NCBI GenBank assembly: GCA_905160935.1
Contig: CAJHZI010000423.1
Location: forward strand, 795,001 to 859,000
Source of the DNA: Enchytraeus crypticus
Lineage: Eukaryota > Annelida > Clitellata > Enchytraeida > Enchytraeidae
DNA length: 64,000 bases
Direction: 5' to 3'
Shown: piece by piece, positions 1-12,745 of the stretch
Position numbering within the stretch: the first letter of the stretch is position 1
Layout: every line of letters begins with the position of its first letter
Translations under genes and position numbers: made by a program
The notes under the pieces: model-generated
Database searches by the model: none
What the model saw: only the letters and a program-made list of their open reading frames with translations
Told to the model about the DNA's origin: nothing

Positions 1-54
1 TAAAGTTGGAAATTTATTGAGTTCGCACCCTCCCCAATCCTGAAAGTAGATCTC

Positions 55-145
55 TGCCCTGCTTCAAACAACAACAAAGACAACGAAATTAAAGTGCTAC
101 TGTCGTCCATGACAACATTGAGCACTATGGTACCAAATCCAAAGT
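55..145 (-). repeat. Fragment of the GTT-tailed dispersed repeat (family D)
   Basis: Read on the minus strand, this matches stretches near 5450-5600, 9090-9300, 14195-14275, 19190-19285 and 32925-33030. They share a core resembling GTTGTCATGGACGACAGTAG and often end in GTT triplets. No coding potential is seen; a SINE or LINE 3' end is the likeliest nature. Confidence 0.45.
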
Positions 146-194
146 TTTTAAGTGATATCCTGGCAGCTATACATGATAAACAGATATATTCAGT

Positions 195-330
195 GTCTGT
201 CTGTCTGTCTGTCTGTCTGTCTTTCTGGCTGTCCGTCCGTCCGTCTGTCTGTCTACCTAGTACCTACCTACCTATCTATCTATCTATCTGTCTGTTTGTG
301 TGTCTGTCTGTCTGTCTATCTATCTACATG
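195..330. repeat. CTGT/CTAT tetranucleotide microsatellite
   Basis: Near-perfect runs of CTGT passing into CTAT and back. The ORFs across it translate to Ser/Cys/Leu/Val low-complexity sequence and are not genes. Confidence 0.9.
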
Positions 331-1154
331 TCCAAGATAAATATTCCTCTTCTCTCGTCACTTCTATGCCCTATAAGGAAGTTAAAATAAGACTTTGGTT
401 CAACCTAATTCATCCTATCATAGGCTAGCACCAAAGATTTTCATTAAATTTATACCTTTCCTAAATCACTAACATATAGCCTTAATTTTAAAGAAACATG
501 GCTTTTAAGATCCTTTCTCAATACCTCCTTCAGTTATGACCTAAACTCCTTCAACTACACAAGGAGTAAAAAAGCCCTATAGCTGGAATAAACCAAGAAA
601 ACAACCGCTAAATTTATCACTAACTCGATTTAAATTTTACTTGTAACTAACTATTTTGCATCGGAGACCATTGAATATACACTGCTGGTAGGGTTGAGTT
701 CTTGTCACATTTTTCAATGGGGCCATTGGTAAGATCGAAGTCTTGCCAAGGGGGTCGCCGGGGCTTTATCAAGCGTGGAAGTTAAAACTGGTGTGTTAGA
801 ACTTTATAGTCAGGGGGTCATACATCTGTCAAGGGGGTCAAACATCCGTACCCTCACCAAATCGAACCCCGACTGTTGGATGCCATGCTTCAGGGTCGTG
901 CGCTTCGAAGAGTCGAGTGGCATTGGCGCCAATCATTACGCTCAGCCCGTATTCACTAATTATTTCATTAATGAAGTAACGCTATATTGCACAGTCTTAA
1001 TGCCATTTGTTATGCACCTTTGTTATGCACATTTGGACATTGTAATGTATTGTACGCTGTACAATTGTTGTGCAACACTGATAACGAACTGCATGGTCAA
1101 TGTTTTTTGTATAATTTAATCACACATATTTCTGTCTATAAGTTATGATCATAC

Positions 1155-1358
1155 AAAAAAGTAAACACGAACTATAGTGAAATGATCAATTATGTCAATA
1201 TCTATCAATTTTAATACCACATGTTTAAACCGTTAAGCAATTTAGTCCATTTTCCGTATAACGAGTCCAGTGAATATCCGAGATTTTACTCTCAGATCAG
1301 CGCGGCTGGGATTCGAACCGGCGACAGTTCAATTCACCTTAGAATCAAATTTAAACTT
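1155..1358 (-). mobile_element. tRNA-derived SINE, family A, truncated copy
   Basis: It is similar to the copies at 1588-1835, 2358-2608, 18015-18250 and 37995-38240. On the minus strand it carries a B-box-like GGTTCGAATCCC and, in fuller copies, an A-box-like TAGCGTAGTGG, so the head derives from a tRNA. The copy is cut short at its head relative to the longer ones. Confidence 0.65.
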
Positions 1359-1587
1359 GTATCAAATTACAAACAACTGACCTTAAGCAGGGCTGAAGGG
1401 CTAGCATTGGCAGCTGCTCATGAGCTGCTGCTGCAGCTGTTATGAAACCATATCCGTATATCCTGATACAATATCCTGACCTTATGAGGGTATGACCTTC
1501 GACCTCTAACTTTTGTATGTGTAATCAAAGTGATACTAAATTAAACTTTCAATGAAAATTCAGAAATTCGACAAATTTCATGAACAT

Positions 1588-1835
1588 AAAGTAAAGTAAA
1601 CACGCATTGTAGTGAAATGATCAACTATGTTTATATCTATCACTTTTAGTACCACATGTTTAAACCGTTTGACAATTTCACCATTTTTCGTATAACCAGT
1701 CCAGTGAATATCCGACATTTTACTATCAGATCAGCGCGGCTGGGATTCGAACCCATAAGAGTTCAATTCACCTCAGAATCAGTAATTTAAAACTTCAGGA
1801 CGTTATCCCTACGCTATTGAGACATTCTAGGCATC
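1588..1835 (-). mobile_element. tRNA-derived SINE, family A
   Basis: A nearly full-length copy on the minus strand, including the sequence around the RNA polymerase III B box and the tail that reads towards AGTAAAGTAAACACG on the plus strand. It is one of three copies in tandem orientation within 1.5 kb. Confidence 0.65.
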
Positions 1836-2357
1836 GCTTCTTAGCATCTGAAAAACACTTTTTTTAAATACAGCGTCGAAAACATGGAAATTGAGCAATA
1901 ATGAATCACATACAGTATAGTATTATATTGCATGTGCATGCATGTGCATATAATAACGATTGATGTCGTTTGATAGAAGAGAGGGTGGGGAGAAGGAGGG
2001 GGAATTGAGTAAGGGGCAACAGAGTTAGGCTACTGTAGTGGGGATCTTTAAAATTTTTAAGTCCAAATTTATGCAATATTTTCAGTACTAAAGTAATACA
2101 TATATTTCAGGCCCATACATTTCAATTTAAGCCTATAGATCAATCTCCTCCATATTGCTATATTTTTAGACACAAAAATTAATAATAATTTATATAAAAT
2201 ATCTTCTTAAGAAATGCTAAAGTCGCTAATTAAGCATATATGATCTGACGATGTCTTCAATGTCTGGTTGTATGTCATCCATGAATCCATGATACCGAGA
2301 GATCGTATTTCTCAGAGCTCAAATGTCTGCATATTGCTATGTTTAATTAATAATAAT

Positions 2358-2608
2358 ATTAACACACATTATAGTGAAAGGACCACCTACGTTTATATCT
2401 ATCACTTTTAATATCACATGTTAAGACCATTCAGCAATTTTGTACATATTCCGTATAGCCAGTCCAGTGAATGTCCGAGATTTTACTCTCAGATCAGCGT
2501 GGCTGGGATTCGAACCCACGAGGGTTCAATTCACCTCAGGGTCTGTCATTTAAAACTTCATGACGTTATCTACACCTCTAACCATTGCGCTATTGAGGCA
2601 TTCAAATG
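2358..2608 (-). mobile_element. tRNA-derived SINE, family A
   Basis: Third copy of the family in this flank, same orientation. It keeps both box-like sequences (GGTTCGAATCCC and the CATTGCGCTATTG complement of the A-box region). Confidence 0.65.
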
Positions 2609-4172
2609 ATATAATTAGATTGCATATTTCAAATGACATCATAGTTTTTGGTCATCTGCTATCGCTTAGTAGTATACGTTTATGTATTTGATGATACAAT
2701 TATTCGAAGATTAAATTCATTAATTATTAATTTATTATTATTAATAATTAATTAATTAATTATTAATTATTAAATAATTCATTAATTATTTGATTAGTAA
2801 AATTGTTATATGTTATTCTCATGTATATGAGAGGTAATTTGGTAGTTGTTGTTGCTGCTATTATTCCAAAGAATTGCTTCTAGGACTTTAAAAAGAACTT
2901 TATGATATCTGCGTGGCATCACTGCAGGTGTTTATAAACTGATTGATTGCATTTTGATAAGAATCATAAGAAAATTTATTATTTTAAGAAACTACAGTAG
3001 GCTTACTGATTTTGTTAGTTTTTCGTTATATTATTTTATTTTTTTATTTAAATTCTCAAATTTTTTGGAATAACTCTTCGAATATTAAATATTAAATATT
3101 ATAAATTCAAATATTAAAAATTTAATCCATGACCTATATATGAAAATGAGTGACAAGTGTCATGGTTGACTAACTCAACCAACCCAATATCACTCCTGAG
3201 GTGGTTTACACTTATTTTCTTCACTTCCTACCAGCCACCTCGTACGACGCTCTGCTTGCAGTTGGTCCTTTGACCGGTGGCTCTAAATAACACCAGATCT
3301 TACAAATCTGGAGCTTATGTTCTTAATTCAGATCTTATGTAATATTGGGATTTGTTAGATTTCAATAATGAAGTAGCCAACTTGAGAGTAAAATATATAA
3401 AATTATATTTTGTGAGACTTTAAAAAATATAGACAAGGGATGGGTTGAAGACTAGGTGGATGCCTAGATTTGTAGTGAAGCTATTTCAAAAGATGATGAA
3501 AACTAACTTGTAATTACATGTAAATAAATAAAGAAGAAAGAACCCTTTCTGGCATACAACAAAAAAGATTAACTAGTAATATTTATGCCAAGTCTGAATT
3601 GCTATATATCATTTATAACACTGATTGCTAAATATTGTAAAGCCTATGATAATTATGCCATTTGATGACTACTTTTATAAAAACGTAACTAAAAATCTTT
3701 CATAAGTGCAGGCCAATGAAAGTGGTGGCAAGATCCTCATGGACTCTGAAAGTTAAAAATGTCAACTAAAAATATTAAACAAAAATAAGGCTAATGATAA
3801 TTATCCTAAAATTAGAAATGAAACTGAATTACATTTAATAATTAAACTCTATTTCTTTGTTTACATTGTGTACTTTCACTTTACTTTAATCATTTCACTG
3901 ACAGACGTAGTATTTGCTTGTATTTGCAGGATGGAGATGTACAGGACTAAATAGATATCTGATTTATTTTGCTTATTGAGGATTTTATAGCTGAATCTGA
4001 AATGTATTCGAGTCTGAAAATACTTAATGGATGTTGTATACACTTATTTATTGGTTAGTAAGTTTAAGTTAGTAAGATATAACTGAGCATTTACAAAAAT
4101 GGACTAAATTGTGACATCTCATAGGTATTTAATTAATGTATAATTCTGAAAATTTGACTATCGTTAATCAAG

Positions 4173-4502
4173 ATGGATAGAATAGATGATAAATGGATAT
4201 CGTTGGATAACTTCCATGAAGATGAGCAATTAGAAAGAAGTGATGCAGGTGCTGATAGTAGGGATAGTTTGGTTCGCATGAAAGATGTGCAAGTACCTGG
4301 AGAGCTATCTAATTATGATGACTCCAGTCAATCAGGAGTTTTTTCTAGGCTTAATAATTTTAATCACTCAGAAGGTTTACGCATGGATGAAATAGGTAAT
4401 CTGGAAGCAACTTTATTGCCATCTCAAATAATCCTGTGCAATGTGTGTGGAGATATAGCTGCGGGATTTCACTGCGGCGCTTATGTCTGCGAGGCTTGCA
4501 AG
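4173..4502 (+). CDS. 2DBD-NR: 2DBD-NR exon 1: N-terminus and first finger of DBD1
   Basis: Codes residues 1-110. The first 88 residues are acidic and serine-rich without a recognised domain (the A/B region). The zinc finger starts at residue 89 and keeps four cysteines in C-x2-C-x13-C-x2-C spacing, ending at the P-box CEACK. An additional Cys (HCG) replaces the aromatic residue usually found in this finger. The donor AAG|GTAGAG falls right after the P-box lysine, phase 0. The ATG context is AAGATGG, with an in-frame TGA at 4155-4157. Confidence 0.9.
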
Positions 4503-7500
4503 GTAGAGGAAATTTTCTTCTGTTACACTGCTTATGAATGCTGTATAGTGTAGTGTAGTGTTTATGTCTTTTGTCGTCTGTTTCTGCAGTCAACTTGAGG
4601 TGTCCCTTACATTGCCACATGACAAGGAACCAAGCTTTAATTTCTTATTGGCTGATTGATGTGTGCTTGGATATTGAATTGTTGATTTGTGGTTCAAGTC
4701 TCGTAATTTTCTCCTTAAGATGTGAAAAATACGCATAAGCCTATCAAAGTATCAAAGTTATGCAGCAACATGATCAGTTTATGAGGGTTTTGGTTAAATA
4801 TTTGTAAACTAGGCCTCAGATTTTATTCAAAAGTGATAAATGTCTCTTATGGTCTCATATAGTCACTTATGAGTTTTGCTCGATTTAGTGTCAGTTTCCT
4901 ATCTGACTCTATGGCTCCTTTATCATACGACTGCTGATTAGTGAAGTTTCTACCTTAGCCTCGTGAAAAAAATTTACAGGTCAAAAAGGCTGGTTGTCCT
5001 TGTGAAGGCAGTAAAATATGAGGCACTTTTTAATGAAGCCTATAAACTATTCTTAGAAACACAGAAATCTTTGGCAGATGTCAAATTTCTCCGTTTTTTT
5101 CCAATATGTCCTATTAAACACACTGATGACCTTCATTACAAATATATGAATATATGTTAACTGGGTGTTAGGCATATTGTACATAATAAAAGAGGCTATA
5201 TGTTCAACTAGGTGAAATATTTATCCTGGTCACATTGGTAATTTTTAGCAAACTAGTTACTTATTTCTGAAATATTAAAGCTAAACTGCAGTCTCTGCCT
5301 TTACAACATGATATTGGAAAGAAAATTAACACATATTATGAAGTCTCGCAATGGAGCCTGTGCTTTTTAACAGTATTTTTAATGTTTCTCTGTTTGGTTT
5401 CTCACTGTCTCTCTCCTAGCACTGTTTTATTTCTTTCTCACTTGACATGCACCAGTTTTGGACCCCTCACTCTGCTCATCGGTTGTAATTTGGTTCCACA
5501 GTGTTCGATGTTGTCATGGACAACAGTAGCACTCTAATCATTGTTGTTGTTGTTGTTGCTGTTGTTTGCATGAACGTTTTCTTTTTGTAGTTTTTGTCAT
5601 TTACATTATGTTATTGAGTCGAAAGGTAATAATGAAATAAAGCACATTTCTCTCTCATCTATATATAGTAATTTCAAAATTCAAACTCAGTAAACACATT
5701 AGTTTGAATTTATTACTAAATATAATAAAATATAAATTATATAAAAATATAATAGAATGTAATTTATTAAACTTTACCAATTTTAACTACTCCTCCATTG
5801 ATTGTAATTTTGCTATGTAGATAGCCATAACCATAGTTAGCCTGTAACTATGGACATCCTATAACTATGGATAGTCTCTAACTGTTGGTAGCCCATAACC
5901 ATAGATAGCCAGTACCTATGGATAGCCCACAACTATGGATAGCCCATAACTATCTAATCATTGGGTCCCCAAGACATTACCATTCTGAATGAGCAGTTGA
6001 TGGCACTTGCCAACGACCTGAGTGCAAAGCAGCATTATATGTACACTGCAAAACCGTTGAGAAAATGAGACCTATAATAGTGCATGTTTACTGTTTATGA
6101 AGAAGAGATGAACTGTTAACATCTTCCCATTTATCAAGGCTGCACTCTATTATGCTAATACTCATTTGGCTGACTTGCAGATTTTAATCAACGTTTTCCT
6201 CTAAGGCTCTAAATGGTAAAAATGCTTATGTTTTTACTGTTTAATCATTTTTTACGTTTTTAACAAGCTATTGTGTAGAAATATGAAATTTCTTGGGCTT
6301 TCAAAACTGCCATTTTAATGTATTTGAAAAGTTTTCATTATTTAACGACTGCAATCAACATATCCCCGGCCCTAGTTAACTGAGATTCTAGGGAAGATGA
6401 TCTAATGATCTACATGTTTTCCTTTTTAATCTAATTTGCGAGTGATATTATGTTAAATTTATGACTTTGGAAGTAGCTGTGTCTATCTTCAAAGAATAGA
6501 TCTTTTCGGTAATAGCTATAAATAGAACATCATGGACATCAAATATAAACAGTGGACTAGAAAAAGTAAACACTGCATAGAATACTATTGAAATGTACTA
6601 GTTCCTCATAAAATTTCTAATACAAGTTTTCTTTAGAAATGTTATTTACTTTACAACCTACTTTATGTATATTAATTAAAGAATAACTTAACACTTATAG
6701 TTAAACTCTTTCACCCATTATAACGGTATGCATGCATTATAAGGAAGTTATAATATAGACCCATTACATTTACATGTAAATTTATGTATCAGATGTCAGC
6801 ATAAACAAACAAGTGTTACCATACAACAAAATATGTTTTCAATTACCGAACTGATCTATTGTAGAGATAGGGATTTAAAATTTGTACTAATTGTGACTAG
6901 AGAATTGTTCTGGGGTAGATTTTAAACTAACAAGTTAACATAGTAATTAGATCATTTAATGGCATGATTGGACTTGTTAAAACATAATGTATTTTAAACT
7001 AACTAATCCACCCTGGAGCTTTTAATTGGTGGAGACAAGAAAGTTCAATTTTCTGAAATGGTGAACTAAGGCAGCTGCTCTACTAACCAGGAAATTAAAA
7101 ATCAGGGAAAAAAACCTGAAGCTTTTGTAATGGCAGAGGGCTGAGTTTTAAATCATTGTCACTGGTTTCTTGGTAAATTGTTGGCAGGGTTCGCCGTTTT
7201 ACTTTCACAGAACATGCTGTATGTATCCAGTATGGCTCCCCAGCTTAATCAATTAATCAATAAGAATTTAACTCCGGTTCCTCGCCATAAGGCAATGTCA
7301 GGGACGTCTCTTGCAGACTCTACATAACCAGGCGCTAAAGCACCACACGATGACGCATGAAAAAATGAAGCCGTCGCAGCGTATTGTTTTTTGCAAACAT
7401 TGCCACAGACCTATTTATATAAATCGCCGGTCAAGATGCTTGTACCTAGCATTTATAACCACCAGTCTCTGCTTTTGTCAGCTTCCTCAAGGTCTGTGCA

Positions 7501-9932
7501 TGTGAAAAGCAGGGCTGCAAAAAAGTTATATAGCGACATTATTGAAGAAAATTTAAGTTCAAGTTCCATCATCAATGAAACATTATTGTCGGTCAAGATG
7601 CTACTGTTATTTAGCATTGGTGACCTATTTTCTAATTGTGGTGAAAATACAAATATTGCGAAATTAAACTCCTGCTTTCAATGAAATAGATTTGGTTACT
7701 TTTGCTGTCTATACTCTAAATTCTAGCCGGTGCAATGTTACCAAGGTCGACAGCTAATCGTACTCAACCTCGGTGCACGCGCCTGTTGTGGCTTAGCTAA
7801 ACTAATGCAGGTAGCTGGGCGTGATAAGAAAAAATCAAGAAGTGCTAAAAAGTGTACAATATGTATTTAATAGAGCGGAACTGTGTCGAACGTGAATCAT
7901 GAGTTGCCAGAACTGCAGAATTTGAAGTCTTGATATTTATAAGGCTGTTGATTTGTAGAATATTTTTCAACTCACAGTAGAAATGACTGTGGGGAATCTT
8001 TCGTCTGAACTGACCTGTTTAGAGAGTTGCCATGGTTGAAGCTTTTTAAAGTCTTTTCTTTGTGAATCTTATTGATTAAACAAAATCTTTTAAATAGAAT
8101 GTCGGATATCCTGGTATATAACAACTCACGCAGATGATTTAAGGATCATCTTTAATGTTTCTAGCTGTAATTGATAAATTTAGTAATGAAGAGGAAGATT
8201 AAAGTGTAAAAGAGGGCATAACTCAACTTGGACATCACGTATTTGAATAAAATTCGGTGGACTTTCGAAGAACTCGACCTGGAATGATCTATGAACCATG
8301 TAAGGGTGCACCATGTATATCTTCTTGTCCTCGTGCAGGTTTTCAACCAGGAAATTTTGCACTTGAGTGACAAATTTGGGAGTATCCCCTTCCTTTTCAA
8401 ATATTTCAAAACCGTTGCAATGTCTCAATTCAATTTCCTTGATCAAGAAATTATAATTTTTTCTATAGTCACATTTCTAGCTTTAAATATTTTTTACACC
8501 TGAACTACAACAGCTCAGTGTATTACCCACTTTGTATAAATTCATTAAGAGATGGGAGACATGTACTAGTGCATGTATGGATGTTAAAAAATAGCTTTCA
8601 ACAATCTATGTTCAATATGGGCAAGATATTGAAGTGTAAAAGCTTTCAATTTACTGCCTCTCACTATGTACACAGTGTGACGCCCACGTGCTGACTGTTG
8701 GTTAGGCTTGTATGACTCCTTTGAAAGTGCAGGCGCAGATCCAGAGAAGGGCTAGGGCTACCTCCCCCGTAGGCTCGCCCAAAAAAGCACTGTGTGATCG
8801 CTATCTCGGAGAAAGCGAGAAAGGCTAGGCGGTAGCAACAGTGTACAATGTTTACAAACGTATGACTTTGTCCCGTAAAAGGTGAGGTCGTAGGTAAAAA
8901 CTGTTAAAGCTGTTCAAAAAAAATTTCGCACCTCCCCTTAAAATTCCTAGATCTGCCACTGTGAAGGTGTACTTACTATTTACTTCTTCTATGGCATTTA
9001 AAAAAAAGTATTTCAATTTACTAATGCTGTACATGACTTCATTTTTTCATTGTATGACCTTACTGTACTAACTGCAATATTATTTTACCCACTCGTTTTC
9101 GTTAATTGGCCTTCAAGGTCTTTTTCGCGTCTGTACTTTTTGTGTTTCTTTGTTTTGTCTTTGGACAGATTATTAAGATTTTTGAATTTGTACCTTTTTG
9201 GACTTTTTTTGCTCACCGGCTTGAATTTGTCTCAATTGTGCTCAATGTTATCATGGATTGCAGTATCACTCAATTTCTTTGTTGTTATTCTAAGCACTTA
9301 CGCTGCTACTGAGTATTCTCAGTGAATTAAGATCTATATAAGTATATATCAAGCGATCCAAGGAGTGGAGTGCTCGCGATCCTTACATAACTCTTGCCGC
9401 TGTACAATTAAAATAGTATCGAATAAACGTACGTCGATCTATTAAACGTACGCCGATCTAATAAAAGTACGTCGATCTATTAAACGTACGCCGATCTAAT
9501 AAACGTACGCCGATCTATTAAACGTACGCCGATCTAATAAACGTACGCCGATCTAATAAACGTACGCCGATCTATTAAACGTACGTCAATCTATTAAACG
9601 TACGCCGGTCTATTAAACGTACGCGATCTAATAAACATACGACGATCAATGCCGAGCTTATTGATCGTACGCCGGGCGTACACTTTCTTCAGCGTTGAAA
9701 TGTTAGACCTTTAGAAGATGGCTAAAATAATTGAGCTATCGATCAGAGACGTGGAGATATTAAAATAACTCTAATTTTATGTAAGTTTTCAGTAATTAGG
9801 GCCAACTGATAAGACTGTGTGGAGTCAATGTGATAGAGATCAGCGAGACTGCGGCTGTGAGTGTCCTGCTTAATTAGTACTGCGATACCTCACGTTACTC
9901 AAGTACCCGTTAATCTACATCTACACACACTC

Positions 9933-9974
<42 letters not shown>

Positions 9975-10091
9975 ATATTATATGTAAATTATTTGGTTTC
10001 ACTAAAATGATTTGTAGTGACATGTGTTAGGGGACGTCCCTGACATCATCCCTGTATGAGGAAACCTACGTTGAACCTTTACTAATATTAT

Positions 10092-10139
<48 letters not shown>

Positions 10140-12683
10140 GTATTATATATAATATAAATATATATATATATAATATATAATATAAATAAATAAATATATA
10201 TATATAATATAAATAAATAAATATATATATATATATATATATGTGTATATATATCTAATATATACATGTATATATAATATATAGATCCTACAACCCTGTG
10301 CCTCTCATCTCATATAGTCGTCGAATAATACGATACTGTTGGCTTGGAGTAGATGGCTATCTAGTTGAATCCATCAGCAAGTAAATTTAGTTGCTATTTT
10401 TTCAATTGCAAACATTATAGTAGATATATAACCCAATTCTAGAGTTACTCTCCGCTTTGCTGGTAGTTTGCTAGAATAATACATTTATGCATGTCAATTG
10501 GAACTTCACAGATAATTTATATTGTTCAGATAGTTAACAGCCACTCAGGGCCAGAGATTATGTAATTATTGATTGATTATATTAACCTGCTTTGTCAATG
10601 TGATCACTAGAGTTCAGGTATGATCTGATGGTACCAGCCCCTATCTGGTCTATAGCTGTGGAATCTAAGTAGGGCTTATATGTAGGTCTATGAATGACCT
10701 GTAGTACAATTTATAATGTGGTACGATGGATATGACTGACAATACATGTATAGTATGACGTATGGCGTATACATTCACGCTATACAGTGTATACATATAT
10801 ATTCACATCATACATTCAGATATGGAATGATGTGTGAATATTGTGTATGGTATTTTGCGATATCACTCGCTCTGATTATGCAGAAGTATGGTGACATGTC
10901 GACATATCGTACAGTGTTCTCGGGTGTACGCACTGACGCTGTAAGCTGCTGTCTAGTGTGTGCTGACCGTCACACGTGTTTGCTCTTAGGTCGATCAATA
11001 TCAGACTCTCTTGTCGAATTTTTTCTTCAACTTATTATTTCTTCATTCTAGTATCTGAATTTTAGGCAGATGAGGATGTAGTATCTATATAAGTATAGTA
11101 TATATATTAGTATATATATTCGTATATATATATAAGGAGTTTCAAATATTTGGGTCATACTATAACCGATGACGGGAAACGTGAGACTGAAATATGCAGT
11201 ATTTAGGATTGCACAAGCAAAAGCGGCCTTTGGTAATAGAAAAGAACTATTAACAAAAAGTCTGAAGAAAGATACAAAGATAAAGATAGTGAAAACTTTG
11301 GTTTGGACCACGCCATTGTATGGTAGTGAAACATGGACCTTAAGGAAGGAAGATATTAGGAAACTGGAGGCATTGGAAATGTGGATTTGTAGAAGAATGG
11401 AGAGGATTAGTTGGACTGAAAAGGCTACAAATGAGGAAGTTCTAGAGAGAGTTGGCACAGATAGACAGTTGATAAATGTATTAAGAAATAGGAAGAAGAG
11501 TTGGATAAGACACATTCTAAGGGGGGAAGGTCTATTAAAAGAGGTCATAGAAGGTAGAATGGAAGGAAAAAGAGGCAGGGGCAGGCCGAGATTAGGTATG
11601 TTAGACGATTTAAAGACCCACTCATATGTGGAAATGAAGAGGAAGGCGTAAGACAGAGAAGAGTGGAGGCGTTATATACCATGGACCTGCCAGTGGGCAG
11701 TACACTAAGAGAGAGAGAGAGAGGATGCAATAAAGAGAGTTTGGAGGGAAGAGCTGGATGTTAAGCTAGAGAGAGGTAGAGCAAAACTGACATGGAATGT
11801 GCTGATTAAGAAGAACATGAAAATAGGGGATTGACTGATGATATGGTGTGGAACAGAGAGGATTTAAGGGAAGATGATGATGATGACGATGATCTAGTAT
11901 CTGAATTTTGCACCCATTATTATTTTAATTATATTTACAATTTTGCCACTGTGCTCAAGAATGAGGTGCATGATATTAGATTTTAAAAATGTTTCTAGTC
12001 TCCTGATGTCCTCGTTTCACTCCAATATATTTTACTCTAATGACTAGCGATCATCATCATCATCGCCATCATCATCATCCTCTTCGTATTACTAGGGTTG
12101 GGATACGAATAGACCTTGTTTTTCATTCGTTTTAGAAAAGTGTATAGAATGCCCATTCTGACGTTGGTTTGGATCTTAGTGCTTTGTCTCCTTTACGACA
12201 CATGCAGTCCACAGTTGGTCAACAGTAACAGTGATAAATATGATCTTCAACAGTAACTAGTGATAAATACTAAAATCATAACATTTTGCCTCATTTGAGA
12301 CAGGATCACTTAAAATATCACTTAGAACACACTTTATGGTATGGGATGTAATAAATCTTTGTCGCCACTACACTCTTTTTATTTTTACAATGCTGGCCAG
12401 CGCTTGGTTATTAAAAGTCATCTCGTCTCGACGCGAAGTGAATAATGTAAGCATTTTAGGTCGACATAATATAAGCATTTTAGGTCGACGTTATTATTAA
12501 AAACAATTAGCTTTGACCATATAGAATATGACTATATGAACTCCAAGCTGTTGTTGATAGTTAAAAACACAGGCCGCGGACAACAGTTTAATACTGTAAA
12601 TTTAGATTTTGTCTAATCCGTGCATCTGTGCCTAAAGGCTTGTCTTCTCTCTCTCTCTCACTTCTTCTCTCTCTTTCTCTCTC

Positions 12684-12745
<62 letters not shown>

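Larger units (their letters stand above)
1..4172. other. Upstream flank of the 2DBD receptor, repeat-rich
   Basis: No convincing protein-coding exon is visible. The stretch holds a fragment of a GTT-tailed repeat near 60-145, a CTGT/CTAT microsatellite near 195-330, three copies of a tRNA-derived SINE between about 1155 and 2608, and an extremely AT-rich TTAATTA tract near 2700-2790. Any promoter or 5' untranslated exon of the receptor gene would lie here, but no TATA/initiator arrangement stands out. Confidence 0.6.

Noticed and set aside
4360-4620. 86-codon minus-strand ORF
   Set aside because: It is the antisense shadow of receptor exon 1 and its donor region.
4963-5160. 65-codon ORF in intron 1 as an extra receptor exon
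   Set aside because: No nuclear-receptor resemblance; exon 1 joins exon 2 perfectly in the middle of the DBD, leaving no room for it.
7311-7684. Overlapping 64- and 97-codon plus-strand ORFs
   Set aside because: No recognisable domain; the upstream part resembles the LINE A tail motif (AATGTCAGGGACGTC), so it is probably repeat-derived.
9415-9650. CRISPR-like regular repeats
   Set aside because: Units are directly adjacent without unique spacers, and the context is an animal intron.
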